DNA from: Flectonema sp. DT1601
Taxonomy: Eukaryota; Euglenozoa; Diplonemea; Diplonemida; Diplonemidae
DNA length: 64,000 nt
Direction: 5' to 3'
NCBI GenBank assembly: GCA_964019425.1
Contig: OZ025786.1
Location: 124,001 to 188,000 of the forward strand
Shown here: in pieces, positions 49,280 through 61,798 of the stretch
How positions within the stretch are numbered: the first letter of the stretch is position 1
Layout of the letters: each line of letters starts with the position of its first letter
Program-made: the position numbers and the translations under genes
The notes under the pieces: model-generated
What the model was told of the DNA's origin: nothing
Database searches by the model: none
Seen by the model: only the letters and a program-made list of their open reading frames with translations

Positions 49280-51116
49280 CTTTTTATTATTTTTAAAGAA
49301 AAAACAATCAGTTTAGCGTCTTGACCAGGACGGAAAATAGAAAGTAATCGACATAGTCGATCGATAAAATAAAAACAATGATAACATTGTTTATTCCTTT
49401 TTTTTTTTTTTTTTAATTCTTTTTATTTATTTTTAAAGAAAAAAACAATCAGTTTAGCGTCCTGACCAGGACGGGAAATAGAAAGTGATCGACATAGTCG
49501 ATCGATAAAAAAACAATGATAACATTGTTTATTCTTTTTTTTTTTTTTTTTTTTTTTTATTCTTTTTATTTATTTTTTAAAGAAAAAACAATCAGTTTAG
49601 CGTCTTGACCAGGACAGAAAATAGAAATTAGTCGACAAAGTCGATCGATAACAAAACAATGATAACATTGTTTATTCTTTTTTTTTTTTTTTTTTTTTTA
49701 TTCTTTTTATTTATTTTTTAACGAAAAAACAATCAGTTTAGCGTCCTGACCAGGACGGAAAATAGAAAGTAATCGACATAGTCGATCGATAAAAAAAAAC
49801 AATGATAACATTGTTTAATCTTTTTTTTTTTTTTTTTTTTTTATTCTTTTTATTTATTTAGAAAAAACAATCAGTTTAGCGTCTTGACCAGGACGGAAAA
49901 TAGAAATTCGTCGACAAAGTCGATCGATAAAAAAACAATGATAACATTGTTTATTCTTTTTTTTTTTTTTTTTTTTTAAATTCTTTTTATTTATTTTTTA
50001 AAGAAAAAAAACGGAAAATAGAAATTAGTCGACAAAGTCGAACGATAAAAAAACAATGATAACATTGTTTAATCTTTTTTTTTTAAATTCTTTTTATTTA
50101 TTTTTTAAAGAAAAAAAAACGGAAAATAGAAATTAGTCGACAAAGTCGAACGATAAAAAAACAATGATAACATTGTTTATTCTTTTTTTTTTATTTTTTT
50201 TATATTTTTTTTTAATTAATTTTGAAAAAAAAAACAATCAGTTTAGCGTCTTGACCAGGACGGAAAATAGAAAGCGATCGACATAGTCGATCGATAAGAA
50301 AACAATGATAACATTGTTTATTCTTTTTTTTAATTTTAAATTCTTTTTATTTATTTTTTAAAGAAAAAAAACGGAAAATAGAAATTAGTCGACAAAGTCG
50401 AACGATAAAAAAAAACAATGATAACATTGTTTATTCTTTTTTTTGTATTTTTTTTATATTCTTTTTTATTAATTTTGAAAAAAAAAAAAACAATCAGTTT
50501 AGCGTCTTGACCAGGACGGAAAATAGAAAGTGATCGACATAGTCGATCGATAAAAAAACAATGATAATATTGTTTATTCTTTTTTTTTTTTTTTTTTTTT
50601 AAATTCTTTTTATTTATTTTTTAAAGAAAAAAATGGAAAATAGAAAATAGTCAACAAAGTCGAACGATAAAAAAAAACAATGATAACATTGTTTATTCTA
50701 TTTTTTTATTTTTTTTTTTTTTCTATTCTTTTTTATTAATTTTGAAAAAAAAAAAACAATCAGTTTAGCGTCTTGACCAGGACGGAAAATAGAAAGTAAT
50801 CGACATAGTCGATCGATAAAAAAAAACAATGATAACATTGTTTATTCTTTTTTTTTTTTTTTTTAAATTCTTTTTATTTATTTTTTAAAAAGAAAAAAAA
50901 CGGAAAATAGAAATTAGTCAACAAAGTCGAACGATAAAAAAAAAAACAATGATAACATTGTTTATTCTTTTTTTTTTATTTTTTTTATATTCTTTTTTAT
51001 TAATTTTGAAAAAAAAACAATCAGTTTAGCGTCTTGACCAGGACGGAAAATAGAAAGTGATCGACATAGTCGATCGATAAAAAAACAATGATAACATTGT
51101 TTATTCTTTTTTTTTA
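47966..51116 (+). repeat. Satellite array 1, about 23 hairpin units
   Basis: Long units (about 140-150 bp) carry three hairpins in order: CGTC-TTGACCAG-GACG, GATCGAC-ATA-GTCGATC and AACAATG-ATAA-CATTGTT, then TTATTC and a T run. Short units (about 110 bp) lack the first hairpin and have TCGAC-AAA-GTCGA as the second. From about 49990 the long and short units alternate, a higher-order pattern. The array is cut at 51117 by a CATA-type transposon. Confidence 0.95.
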
Positions 51117-52008
51117 TTTTAACATAGATGGAAGTGCCCTCCAAATTTGGAGGGCGCCTGGTGAAAATCAGCCACAAAAATTTGTAGGGCCAAAATAGGG
51201 CCATTGTAGGGCCAAAATAGGGCCAAAATAGGGCGCTGGAGGGCGCGTAGGGCGCTTTTTTAATTAAATTTAATATAATGCCGAGCTCATTTTGACACAC
51301 CCCTGCCCTCAGCGACGGTCGAATCGCATCTTATTTGACTTTTCTCCGGTTCGCCCGATCAAATGCGTCTCTGGGATATCAGTTTACTTGCCACCAGTAA
51401 ACTTCTTTTTTTTCTCACAAGGTACCGTGAAGACCGGCCTATTAACAGGTTAGTAAGAACGCACTCTCCCTCCTCGAATCCCTCTATATTCGACTCGGTG
51501 CATTCTGCGGGCTAATCAGCTCCTTGTAGATCTGGGATGCATCGTCCACTGAAATGAGTTTCAGCTTCAGGGATTGTAGCAGGCTCCGGAAGCTCTCAAG
51601 GAGTAGCCCATTGTTTTTGCCATTGTTGACCTCCGAACCATGACCTGGAGGTCTCGGGTTCGAACCCCGTGACACCCTTTTTTCTCTTTTTCGAAAGACT
51701 GCCAAGCATGTCAAAATTTTTTTTTGGCTTCTGCGTCAAAATACTTGTGCGTCAGTGTAAGTCGACGTCAATTTAGCTGTCTTATAGTAATAAAAAAGGT
51801 AAAAAAAAGCGCCCTCGAATTCGATAGAGTGGGAAGTAACGGACTGGGAGCTTTTGGCTCCTGCCCTATTCCCGAAGTAAACTTTCTTTTTATTTTTTTT
51901 TTTTTTTTAACAGGCCCAGAGGGCGACAATGACTGTTGCTGACCAAGGAATAATATTCAAATGAATTTTCGTTTCAAAGAAACGAACAGAATTAAGAGAG
52001 AGGCAGAG

Positions 52009-52039
<31 letters not shown>

Positions 52040-52163
52040 AAAAAAAATATGAAGAGGAAATAATCAAACATGAAAAAAAAAAAAAAAAAAAAAAGACCAG
52101 AAAAGGAAAGAGAAAATGAAAAGGTATAATATTATTGTGGGGATATGAGGATAGCAGGGAGAT

Positions 52164-52199
<36 letters not shown>

Positions 52200-55100
52200 T
52201 TATTATTTAAAAAAAGGAAACAATCAGTTTAGCGTCTCGATCGGGACGGAAAATAGAAATTAATCGACATAGTCGATCGATAGAAAACAAAACAATGATA
52301 ACATTGTTTATTCATTTTTTTTTTTTTTTTTTTTTTTAAATCCTTTTAATTATTTTAAAGAAAAAACAATCAGTTTAGCGTCTTGACCAGGACGGAAAAT
52401 AGAAAGTGATCGACATAGTCGATCGATAAAAAAACAATGATAACATTGTTTATTCTTTTTTTTTTTTTTTTTTTAAATTCTTATTATTTATTTTTTAAAG
52501 AAAAAAAACGGAAAATAAAAATTAGTCGACAAAGTCGAACGATAAAAAAAAAAAAAACAATGATAACATTGTTTATTCTTTTTTTTTTTTTTTTTTTTTT
52601 TTATATTCTTTTTTATTAATTTTGAAAAAAAAAACAATCAGTTTAGCGTCTTGACCAGGACGGAAAATAGAAAGTAATCGACATAGTCGATCGATAAAAA
52701 AACAATGATAACATTGTTTAATCTTTTTTTTTAATTTTTTTTTATTTATTTTTTAAAGAAAAAAAAAACGGAAAATAGAAATTAGTCGACAAAGTCGAAC
52801 GATAAAAAAACAATGATAACATTGTTTATTCTTTTTTTTTTATTTTTTTTATATTTTTTTTTTTAATTAATTTTGAAAAAAAAAACAATCAGTTTAGCGT
52901 CTTGACCAGGACGGAAAATAGAAAGCGATCGACATAGTCGATCGATAAGAAAACAATGATAACATTGTTTATTCTTTTTATTATTTTAAATTCTTTTTAT
53001 TTATTTTTTAAAGAAAAAAAAAACGGAAAATAGAAATTAGTCGACAAAGTCGAACGATAAAAAAAAACAATGATAACATTGTTTATTCTTTTTTTTGTAT
53101 TTTTTTTATATTCTTTTTTATTAATTTTGAGAAAAAAAAAAAACAATCAGTTTAGCGTCTTGACCAGGACGGAAAATAGAAAGTGATCGACATAGTCGAT
53201 CGATAAAAAAAAAAAAAAAACAATGATAATATTGTTTATTCTTTTTTTTTTTTTTTTTTTTAAATTCTTTTTATTTATTTTTAAAGAAAAAAAATGGAAA
53301 ATAGAAAATAGTCAACAAAGTCGAACGATAAAAAAAAACAATGATAACATTGTTTATTCTATTTTTTTATTTTTTTTTTTTTTTTCTATTCTTTTTTATT
53401 AATTTTGAAAAAAAAAAAAACAATCAGTTTAGCGTCTTGACCAGGACGGAAAATAGAAAGTAATCGACATAGTCGATCGATAAAAAAAACAATGATAACA
53501 TTGTTTATTCTTTTTTTTTTTTTTTTAAATTCTTTTTATTTATTTTTTAAAAAGAAAAAAAACGGAAAATAGAAATTAGTCAACAAAGTCGAACGATAAA
53601 AAAAAAAACAATGATAACATTGTTTATTCTTTTTTTTTTTTTTATTTTTTTATATTCTTTTTTATTAATTTTGAAAAAAAAAAAACAATCAGTTTAGCGT
53701 CTTGACCAGGACGGAAAATAGAAAGTGATCGACATAGTCGATCGATAAAAAAAACAATGATAACATTGTTTATTCTTTTTTTTTTTATTTTTAAAGAAAA
53801 AAAACGGAAAATAGAAATTAGTCGACAAAGTCGAACGATAAAAAAAACAATGATAACATTGTTTATTCTTTTTTTTATTTTTTTTTTTATATTCTTTTTT
53901 ATTAATTTTGAAAAAAAAAACAATCAGTTTAGCGTCTTGACCAGGACGGAAAATAGAAAGTGATCGACATAGTCGATCGATAAAAAAAACAATGATAACA
54001 TTGTTTATTCTTTTTTTTATTTTTTTTTTTATATTCTTTTTTATTAATTTTGAAAAAAAAAACAATCAGTTTAGCGTCTTGACCAGGACGGAAAATAGAA
54101 AGTAATCGACATAGTCGATCGATAAAAAAAACAATGATAACATTGTTTATTCTTTTTTTTTATTTTAAATTCTTTTTATTTATTTTTTAAAGAAAAGAAA
54201 CGGAAAATAGAAATTAGTCGACAAAGTCGAACGATAAAAAAACAATGATAACATTGTTTATTCTTTTTTTTTAATTTTTTTTATATTTTTTTTTTTAATT
54301 AATTTTGAAAAAAAAACAATCAGTTTAGCGTCTTGACCAGGACGGAAAATAGAAAGTGATCGACATAGTCGATCGATAAAAAAACAATGATAACATTGTT
54401 TATTCTTTTTTTTTATTTTAAATTCTTTTTATTTATTTTTTAAAGAAAAGAAACGGAAAATAGAAATTAGTCGACAAAGTCGAACGATAAAAAAACAATG
54501 ATAACATTGTTTATTCTTTTTTTTTTTTTTTTTTATTTCTTTTTATTTATTAAAAAAAAAAACAATCAGTTTAGCGTCTTGACCAGGACGGAAAATAGAA
54601 AGTGATCGACATAGTCGATCGATAAAAAAACAATGATAACATTGTTTATTCTTTTTTTTTTTTTTTTTAAATTCTTTTTATTTATTTTTTAAAGAAAAGA
54701 AACGGAAAATAGAAATTAGTCGACAAAGTCGAACGATAAAAAAACAATGATAACATTGTTTATTCTTTTTTTTTAATTTTTTTATATTCTTTTTTATTAA
54801 TTTCGAAAAAAAAACAATCAGTTTAGCGTCTTGACCAGGACGGAAAATAGAAAGTGATCGACATAGTCGATCGATAAAAAAACAATGATAACATTGTTTA
54901 TTCTTTTTTTTTATTTTAAATTCTTTTTATTTATTTTTTAAAGAAAAGAAACGGAAAATAGATATTAGTCGACAAAGTCGAACGATAAAAAAACAATGAT
55001 AACATTGTTTATTCTTTTTTTTTAATTTTTTTTTTTATATTCTTTTTTATTAATTTCGAAAAAAAACAATCAGTTTAGCGTCTTGACCAGGACGGAAAAT

Positions 55101-56640
55101 AGAAAGTGATCGACATAGTCGATCGATAAAAAAACAATGATAACATTGTTTATTCTTTTTTTTTATTTTAAATTCTTTTTATTTATTTTTTAAAGAAAAG
55201 AAACGGAAAATAGAAATTAGTCGACAAAGTCGAACGATAAAAAAAACAATGATAACATTGTTTATTCTTTTTTTTTATTTTAAATTCTTTTTATTTATTT
55301 TTTAAAGAAAAGAAACGGAAAATAGAAATTAGTCGACAAAGTCGAACGATAAAAAAACAATGATAACATTGTTTATTCTTTTTTTTTTTTTTTTTATTTC
55401 TTTTTATTTATTAAAAAAAAAACAATCAGTTTAGCGTCTTGACCAGGACGGAAAATAGAAAGTGATCGACATAGTCGATCGATAAAAAAACAATGATAAC
55501 ATTGTTTATTCTTTTTTTTTTTTTTTTTAAATTCTTTTTATTTATTTTTTAAAGAAAAGAAACGGAAAATAGAAATTAGTCGACAAAGTCGAACGATAAA
55601 AAAACAATGATAACATTGTTTATTCTTTTTTTTTAATTTTTTTTTTTATATTCTTTTTTATTAATTTCGAAAAAAAACAATCAGTTTAGCGTCTTGACCA
55701 GGACGGAAAATAGAAAGTGATCGACATAGTCGATCGATAAAAAAACAATGATAACATTGTTTATTCTTTTTTTTTATTTTAAATTCTTTTTATTTATTTT
55801 TTAAAGAAAAGAAACGGAAAATAGAAATTAGTCGACAAAGTCGAACGATAAAAAAAACAATGATAACATTGTTTATTCTTTTTTTTTATTTTAAATTCTT
55901 TTTATTTATTTTTTAAAGAAAAGAAACGGAAAATAGAAATTAGTCGACAAAGTCGAACGATAAAAAAACAATGATAACATTGTTTATTCTTTTTTTTTAT
56001 TTTAAATTCTTTTTATTTATTTTTTAAAGAAAAAAAAAACGGAAAATAGAAATTAGTCGACAAAGTCGAACGATAAAAAAAACAATGATAACATTGTTTA
56101 TTCTTTTTTTTTATTTTATTTTTATATTCTTTTTTATTAATTTTGAAAAAAAAAAACAATCAGTTTAGCGTCTTGACCAGGACGATAAATAGAAAGTAAT
56201 CGACATAGTCGATCGATAAAAAAAACAATGATAACATTGTTTATTCTTTTTTTTTATTTTAAATTCTTTTTATTTATTTTTTAAAGAAAAGAAACGGAAA
56301 ATAGAAATTAGTCGACAAAGTCGAACGATAAAAAAACAATGATAACATTGTTTATTCTTTTTTTTTTTTTTTTTTTTATTTCTTTTTATTTATTAAAAAA
56401 AAAAACAATCAGTTTAGCGTCTTGACCAGGACGGAAAATAGAAAGTGATCGACATAGTCGATCGATAAAAAAAACAATGATAACATTGTTTATTCTTTTT
56501 TTTTATTTTAAATTCTTTTTATTTATTTTTTAAAGAAAAAAACTGAAAATAGAAATTAGTCGACAAAGTCGAACGATAAAAAAAACAATGATAACATTGT
56601 TTATTCTTTTTTTTTTTATTTTAAATTCTTTTTATTTATT
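52200..56640 (+). repeat. Satellite array 2, about 35 hairpin units
   Basis: Same satellite as at 47966-51116 with long/short alternation. From about 53770 many short units are nearly identical copies with AAAGAAAAGAAACGGAAAA, showing local amplification. Every unit keeps AACAATGATAACATTGTT or a single-base variant. Confidence 0.95.
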
Positions 56641-57792
56641 TTTTTAACAGGAGTTAAGATCACTTACATGAGTTAACACAACACAGATACGAGAGTCGCA
56701 AACTGAGGTAACACTACCAATTCAACAAAAAATAATCAGGATCGGACACAAGGAGGAGAGTTCATTCTACCTCTCATTGTCCTTGCTGGTATCTTAAGTG
56801 TCTTGGTATCTCTTGTGTGTCGGTATCTCGGAAGTGCTGGTATCTCGTATGTGCGTTGGTATCTCTTGCGTGTTGGTATCTCTTGCACATAAAAAAAAAA
56901 AATATTGAGTTAACATGGTCAGTTTTATTTAACATTAGAGACAGACCGGAACTATTTGAAAATAAAATGTAGATGGGAAACAGTGAAAATTAAAATGAAT
57001 GATAAAATTAAATGAGATTTATGACATAACAGACCAGATAGAGAGTAATAAAGGGAAAAGGAAAACGGGAAGGGTTCATTCACTTAGTTAAAGTTAAGAC
57101 CGATTAGTCAGTTTAAGGTCTTGACTAGGACCAACAAAAAAAAAAAAAAATAAATAAATAAATAACGATCAAGCTGAGCTGATCTTGTTTTTATTAAAAT
57201 AAGGGGAGCGGGAGGGATGGGAGGAATAAAGGAAAAAAAAAGAAAAGGTCGATCAATTGGATCTGATCGTCGAGAAGAAGAAAACAATTATTTTAAAAAA
57301 ATGATCGGTATAGCCGATCGTTGAGAAAAGAACAGATATAAATACAATCGGTTTTGGTGATCGACGAGTGGAGCGATCACTTGACAAGAAGGAAAAAAAA
57401 AGAAAGGACCGATTAATTGGGGCTTTGGTTGTATTCCCAAGGCATGTTTTTTTTTTTTTTTATTATTCATTTACATTATTTTTTTTTTTTTTTTTTTAAA
57501 TTAATAATCACATTTTGTTCAAAAATATTTCATATTAGAGTAAAAGAAAAAGAAAAAAAAAGAGATAAGAGAAAAAAAAAAAAACCATTGCTGGCCCCCT
57601 CACCACTCATAGAGGATGAGGAGGCCAGTAAGGCGTCACTCAAAAACTATGCCAAGCCTTGGGAACTTGGATTGGGGTTTAGACCATTTACAATTAACAA
57701 TTAACAATTAATCTGATTAACGTTATGATCTGACGGACATAAACATATCGACAAAATATTACAAACAAAACGAACAATAAATAATAAATAAT
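56641..57792. repeat. Minisatellite and diverged satellite-like hairpins
   Basis: About 56785-56890 repeats TTGGTATCTCTTGTGTG-like words five or six times. 56940-57060 resembles part of block B. 57109-57420 is an old relative of the satellite: GGTC-TTGACTAG-GACC at 57117-57132, GATCGG-TATAG-CCGATC at 57303-57319 and GTGATCG...CGATCAC at 57357-57380, each a perfect stem with bases different from the main satellite. A plus-strand frame near 57590-57704 (EDEEASKASLKNYAKPWELG) looks coding-like but is not recognised. Confidence 0.7.
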
Positions 57793-58016
57793 CTAATTCT
57801 GTTCGTTTCTTTGAAACGAAAATTCATTTGAATATTATTCCTTGGTCAGCAACAGTCATTGTCGCCCTCTGGGCCTGTTAAAAAAAAAAAAAAAATAAAA
57901 AGAAAGTTTACATCGGGAATAGGGCAGGAGCCAAAAGCTCCCAGTCCGTTACTTCCCACTCTATCGAATTCTAATAAACTAAATAAACAAAGTGATGTGA
58001 AAGTAAGGAAAAAGAT

Positions 58017-58946
58017 TTACAAGGGGGTGGAGTCACCGTGAACGTCATCAGCAGAACATCTCCTTCGATTATAACGATATCTTGATGGAGGGGTCCGTTT
58101 TTTCAGAGTTGAACGCTCAGACTTTCTCGGCGGAGTTTCAATTTCCTCATGTTCTTCTGTGTCTGGCGGACTCAAACCTTCTGCCCATGAAGCTAATTGG
58201 AACTTCAGGGCCGCAATTTGAGACCGTGCCAAGGCGAGTTGAACATTTAAATCGCTCGCCAGTCCCGTTAACATCATGGATTGCTCAAGCTGCTCTGCGT
58301 GAGTTGTACACCGTTGGTGATTCAGCTCCGAGAGGCGAAGTTGGGCATCCAAAAGTTGTTCTGAGAGCTCTGCCGCTTTCTCGTTTGTTTCGAGAGAGTC
58401 ATCTACTGCTCGACAGTAGTTCTCGAGTAAGTCAATCCTACCCTCGGACCATTGTCTCGCAATAGGTGTATTCTCTTTAACGGAGATAACGTGACTCTCT
58501 TGTCGTAAAATCTTGGTCGGCGTGCGGTCGAGAGCTTCACTCTGCGGCATTGTCGGAGGAATTGAGGCTAGAGGACAAAGAGGGGTGATATAATTAAGGG
58601 TAGGGATAGGGGGTTTAATAAGAGGAGTAAAAAGACTACTCGTAGTTGTAAAGAGCGAGAGGTAGTTCTTTGCTATCTTCATCATAGCAACAGATTCATA
58701 CAAAATAGGGGATCGGGGGGAAACTTGTTGACTAAAGTGGGTCATGTGGGGACGTGCGGCACGCAAACTCTCGACCTCCTGTTGAGTATAGAAAAGTCTT
58801 ATTTTACTTTCTCTTTCCTCATTACATTTGGTCTCCAATTCGTTCGACAGAAGAACAAACCTTTGATGGTAATTGAAAAGCGCCATTTCCGATAGGTCTG
58901 CTTTCTGAGTCAGATTTGCGAGCTCACGTTTCCTGTAATCTTCCAC
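58017..58946 (-). CDS. Coiled-coil protein gene fragment inside the transposon
   Basis: About 309 open codons with no ATG at the start; the frame begins GTG at the junction with the CATA transposon arm, so the 5' end is missing. Residues 1-65 and 170-255 predict coiled coils (SNELETKCNEERESKIRLFY, and LSEQLLDAQLRLSELNHQ). Residues 85-150 are Pro/Ser/Thr-rich and might contain an unspliced intron. The C-terminus is basic (KKRTPPSRYRYNRRR). No family can be named. The sequence is not repeated elsewhere in the window and resembles host coding DNA, so it may be a captured host gene fragment. Confidence 0.5.
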   Translation of the reverse strand: MEDYRKRELANLTQKADLSEMALFNYHQRFVLLSNELETKCNEERESKIRLFYTQQEVESLRAARPHMTHFSQQVSPRSPILYESVAMMKIAKNYLSLFTTTSSLFTPLIKPPIPTLNYITPLCPLASIPPTMPQSEALDRTPTKILRQESHVISVKENTPIARQWSEGRIDLLENYCRAVDDSLETNEKAAELSEQLLDAQLRLSELNHQRCTTHAEQLEQSMMLTGLASDLNVQLALARSQIAALKFQLASWAEGLSPPDTEEHEEIETPPRKSERSTLKKRTPPSRYRYNRRRCSADDVHGDSTPL

Positions 58947-59036
58947 TAAGTCAGTAAAATAATATTTATATTAAAAGCGCCCTACAAGCGCCCTACACGC
59001 CCTCCAAATTGTAGGGCACTTCCATCTATGTTTTAA

Positions 59037-61792
59037 ATTCTTTTTATTTATTTTTTAAAGAAAAAAAAACGGAAAATAGAAATTAGTCGACAAAGTCGAA
59101 CGATAAAAAAAACAATGATAACATTGTTTATTCTTTTTTTTATTTTTTTTTTATATTCTTTTTTATTAATTTTGAAAAAAAAAAAAAAAAACAATCAGTT
59201 TAGCGTCTTGACCAGGACGGAAAATAGAAAGTAATCGACATAGTCGATCGATAAAAAAACAATGATAACATTGTTTATTCTTTTTTTTTTAAAATTCTTT
59301 TTATTTATTTTTTAAAGGAAAAAAAAAACGGAAAATAGAAATTAGTCGACATAGTCGATCGATAAAAAAACAATGATAATATTGTTTATTCTTTTTTTTT
59401 TTTTTTTTTTTAAATTCTTTTTATTTATTTTTTAAAGAAAAAAATGGAAAATAGAAAATAGTCAACAAAGTCGATCGATAAAAAAAAACAATGATAACAT
59501 TGTTTATTCTTTTTTTTTTTGTTTTTTTTTTATATTCTTTTTTATTAATTTTGAAAAAAAAAACAATCAGTTTAGCGTCTTGACCAGGACGGAAAATAGA
59601 AAGTAATCGACATAGTCGATCGATAAAAAAACAATGATAACATTGTTTAATCTTTTTTTTTTAAATTCTTTTTATTTATTTTTTAAAGAAAAAAAACAGA
59701 AAATAGAAATTAGTCGACAAAGTCGAACGATAAAAAAACAATGATAACATTGTTTATTCTTTTTTTTTTATTTTTTTTTTATTTTTTTTTAATTAATTTT
59801 GAAAAAAAAAACAATCAGTTTAGCGTCTTGACCAGGACGGAAAATAGAAAGCGATCGACATAGTCGATCGATAAGAAAACAATGATAACATTGTTTATTC
59901 TTTTTTTTAATTTTAAATTCTTTTTATTTATTTTTTAAAGAAAAAAAACGGAAAATAGAAATTAGTCGACAAAGTCGAACGATAAAAAAAAACAATGATA
60001 ACATTGTTTATTCTTTTTTTTGTATTTTTTTTATATTCTTTTTTATTAATTTTGAAAAAAAAAAAAACAATCAGTTTAGCGTCTTGACCAGGACGGAAAA
60101 TAGAAAGTGATCGACATAGTCGATCGATAAAAAAACAATGATAATATTGTTTATTCTTTTTTTTTTTTTTTTTTTTTAAATTCTTTTTATTTATTTTTTA
60201 AAGAAAAAAATGGAAAATAGAAAATAGTCAACAAAGTCGAACGATAAAAAAAAACAATGATAACATTGTTTATTCTATTTTTTTATTTTTATTTTTTTTC
60301 TATTCTTTTTTATTAATTTTGAAAAAAAAAAAACAATCAGTTTAGCGTCTTGACCAGGACGGAAAATAGAAAGTAATCGACATAGTCGATCGATAAAAAA
60401 AAACAATGATAACATTGTTTATTCTTTTTTTTTTTTTTTTTAAATTCTTTTTATTTATTTTTTAAAAAGAAAAAAAACGGAAAATAGAAATTAGTCAACA
60501 AAGTCGAACGATAAAAAAAAAAACAATGATAACATTGTTTATTCTTTTTTTTTTATTTTTTTTATATTCTTTTTTATTAATTTTGAAAAAAAAAAAAAAA
60601 AACAATCAGTTTAGCGTCTTGACCAGGACGGAAAATAGAAAGTAATCGACATAGTCGATCGATAAAAAAACAATGATAACATTGTTTATTCTTTTTTTTT
60701 TAAAATTCTTTTTATTTATTTTTTAAAGGAAAAAAAAAACGGAAAATAGAAATTAGTCGACATAGTCGATCGATAAAAAAACAATGATAATATTGTTTAT
60801 TCTTTTTTTTTTTTTTTTTTTTAAATTCTTTTTATTTATTTTTTAAAGAAAAAAATGGAAAATAGAAAATAGTCAACAAAGTCGATCGATAAAAAAAAAC
60901 AATGATAACATTGTTTATTCTATTTTTTTATTTTTTTTTTTTTTCTATTCTTTTTTATTAATTTTGAAAAAAAAAAACAATCAGTTTAGCGTCTTGACCA
61001 GGACGGAAAATAGAAAGTAATCGACATAGTCGATCGATAAAAAAAACAATGATAACATTGTTTATTCTTTTTTTTTATTTTAAATTCTTTTTATTTATTT
61101 TTTAAAGAAAAAAACTGAAAATAGAAATTAGTCGACAAAGTCGAACGATAAAAAAAACAATGATAACATTGTTTATTCTTGTTTTTTATTTTAAATTATT
61201 TTTATTTATTTTTAAAGAAAAGAAACGGAAAATAGAAATTAGTCCGATAAAAAAAAACAATGATAACATTGTTTATTCTTTTTTTTATTTTTTATTTTAT
61301 ATTCTTTTTTATTAATTTTGAAGAAAAAAAAAACAATCAGTTTAGCGTCTTGACCAGGACGGAAAATAGAAATTAGTCGACAAAGTCGAACGATAAAAAA
61401 AAACAATGATAACATTGTTTATTCTTTTTTTTTATTTTAAATTCTTTTTATTTATTTTTTAAAGAAAAAAACTGAAAATAGAAATTAGTCGACAAAGTCG
61501 AACGATAAAAAAAACAATGATAACATTGTTTATTCTTTTTTTTTATTTTAAATTCTTTTTATTTATTTTTAAAGAAAAGAAACGGAAAATAGAAATTAGT
61601 CCGATAAAAAAAAACAATGATAACATTGTTTATTCTTTTTTTTATTTTTTTTTTTATATTCTTTTTTATTAATTTTGAAAAAAAAAAAACAATCAGTTTA
61701 GCGTCTTGACCAGGACGGAAAATAGAAATTAGTCGACAAAGTCGAACGATAAAAAAAAACAATGATAACATTGTTTATTCTTTTTTTTTATT
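59037..61792 (+). repeat. Satellite array 3, about 22 hairpin units
   Basis: Continuation of the satellite on the right side of the CATA element; joining 51116 to 59037 restores the unit phase. Several blocks (for example 59650-60560) repeat the order of variants in arrays 1 and 2, showing duplication of multi-unit segments. Confidence 0.95.
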
Positions 61793-61798
61793 TTAAAT

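Larger units (their letters stand above)
51817..57971. mobile_element. TIR-bounded satellite element, 6.2 kb
   Basis: GAATTCGATAGAGTGGGAAG at 51817 and its reverse complement ending at 57971 open terminal inverted repeats of about 175 bp that are nearly identical. Between them are a satellite array, a minisatellite and older satellite-like hairpins. No target duplication or transposase was found. The same terminal unit occurs singly at 17290, 25771, 27505, 47582 and 63216, usually next to the satellite. Confidence 0.7.
51123..59030 (+). mobile_element. CATA-TIR transposon copy 2, 7.9 kb with nested cargo
   Basis: Ends read CATAGATGGAAGTGCCC and its complement, flanked by TTTTAA at 51117-51122 and 59031-59036. 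The first 694 bp follow the copy at 13101, including the T-arm-like segment and a 76-codon frame (51484-51714, minus) conserved with 61977-62207 but partly made of tRNA-like sequence. At 51816 the element is interrupted by the terminal-repeat/satellite element (51817-57971) and a coiled-coil gene fragment, and it resumes at about 58950. The intact duplication shows that the 7.9-kb structure either moved as one unit or grew after insertion. Confidence 0.85.

Noticed and set aside
51484-51714. A 76-codon frame conserved between two CATA transposon copies
   Set aside because: Its first third (SRGSNPRPPGH) is the translation of a tRNA T-arm-like segment, a common artefact, and conservation follows from the copies being near-identical DNA.
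53642-54065. Frames of 60-120 codons inside the satellite
   Set aside because: They are read-through of repeat units and change with unit phase; composition is K, F and I from A/T runs.
47966-61792. Hairpins followed by T runs resemble Rho-independent terminators
   Set aside because: The window contains spliceosomal introns and eukaryotic elements; the arrangement is a tandem satellite, not gene ends.
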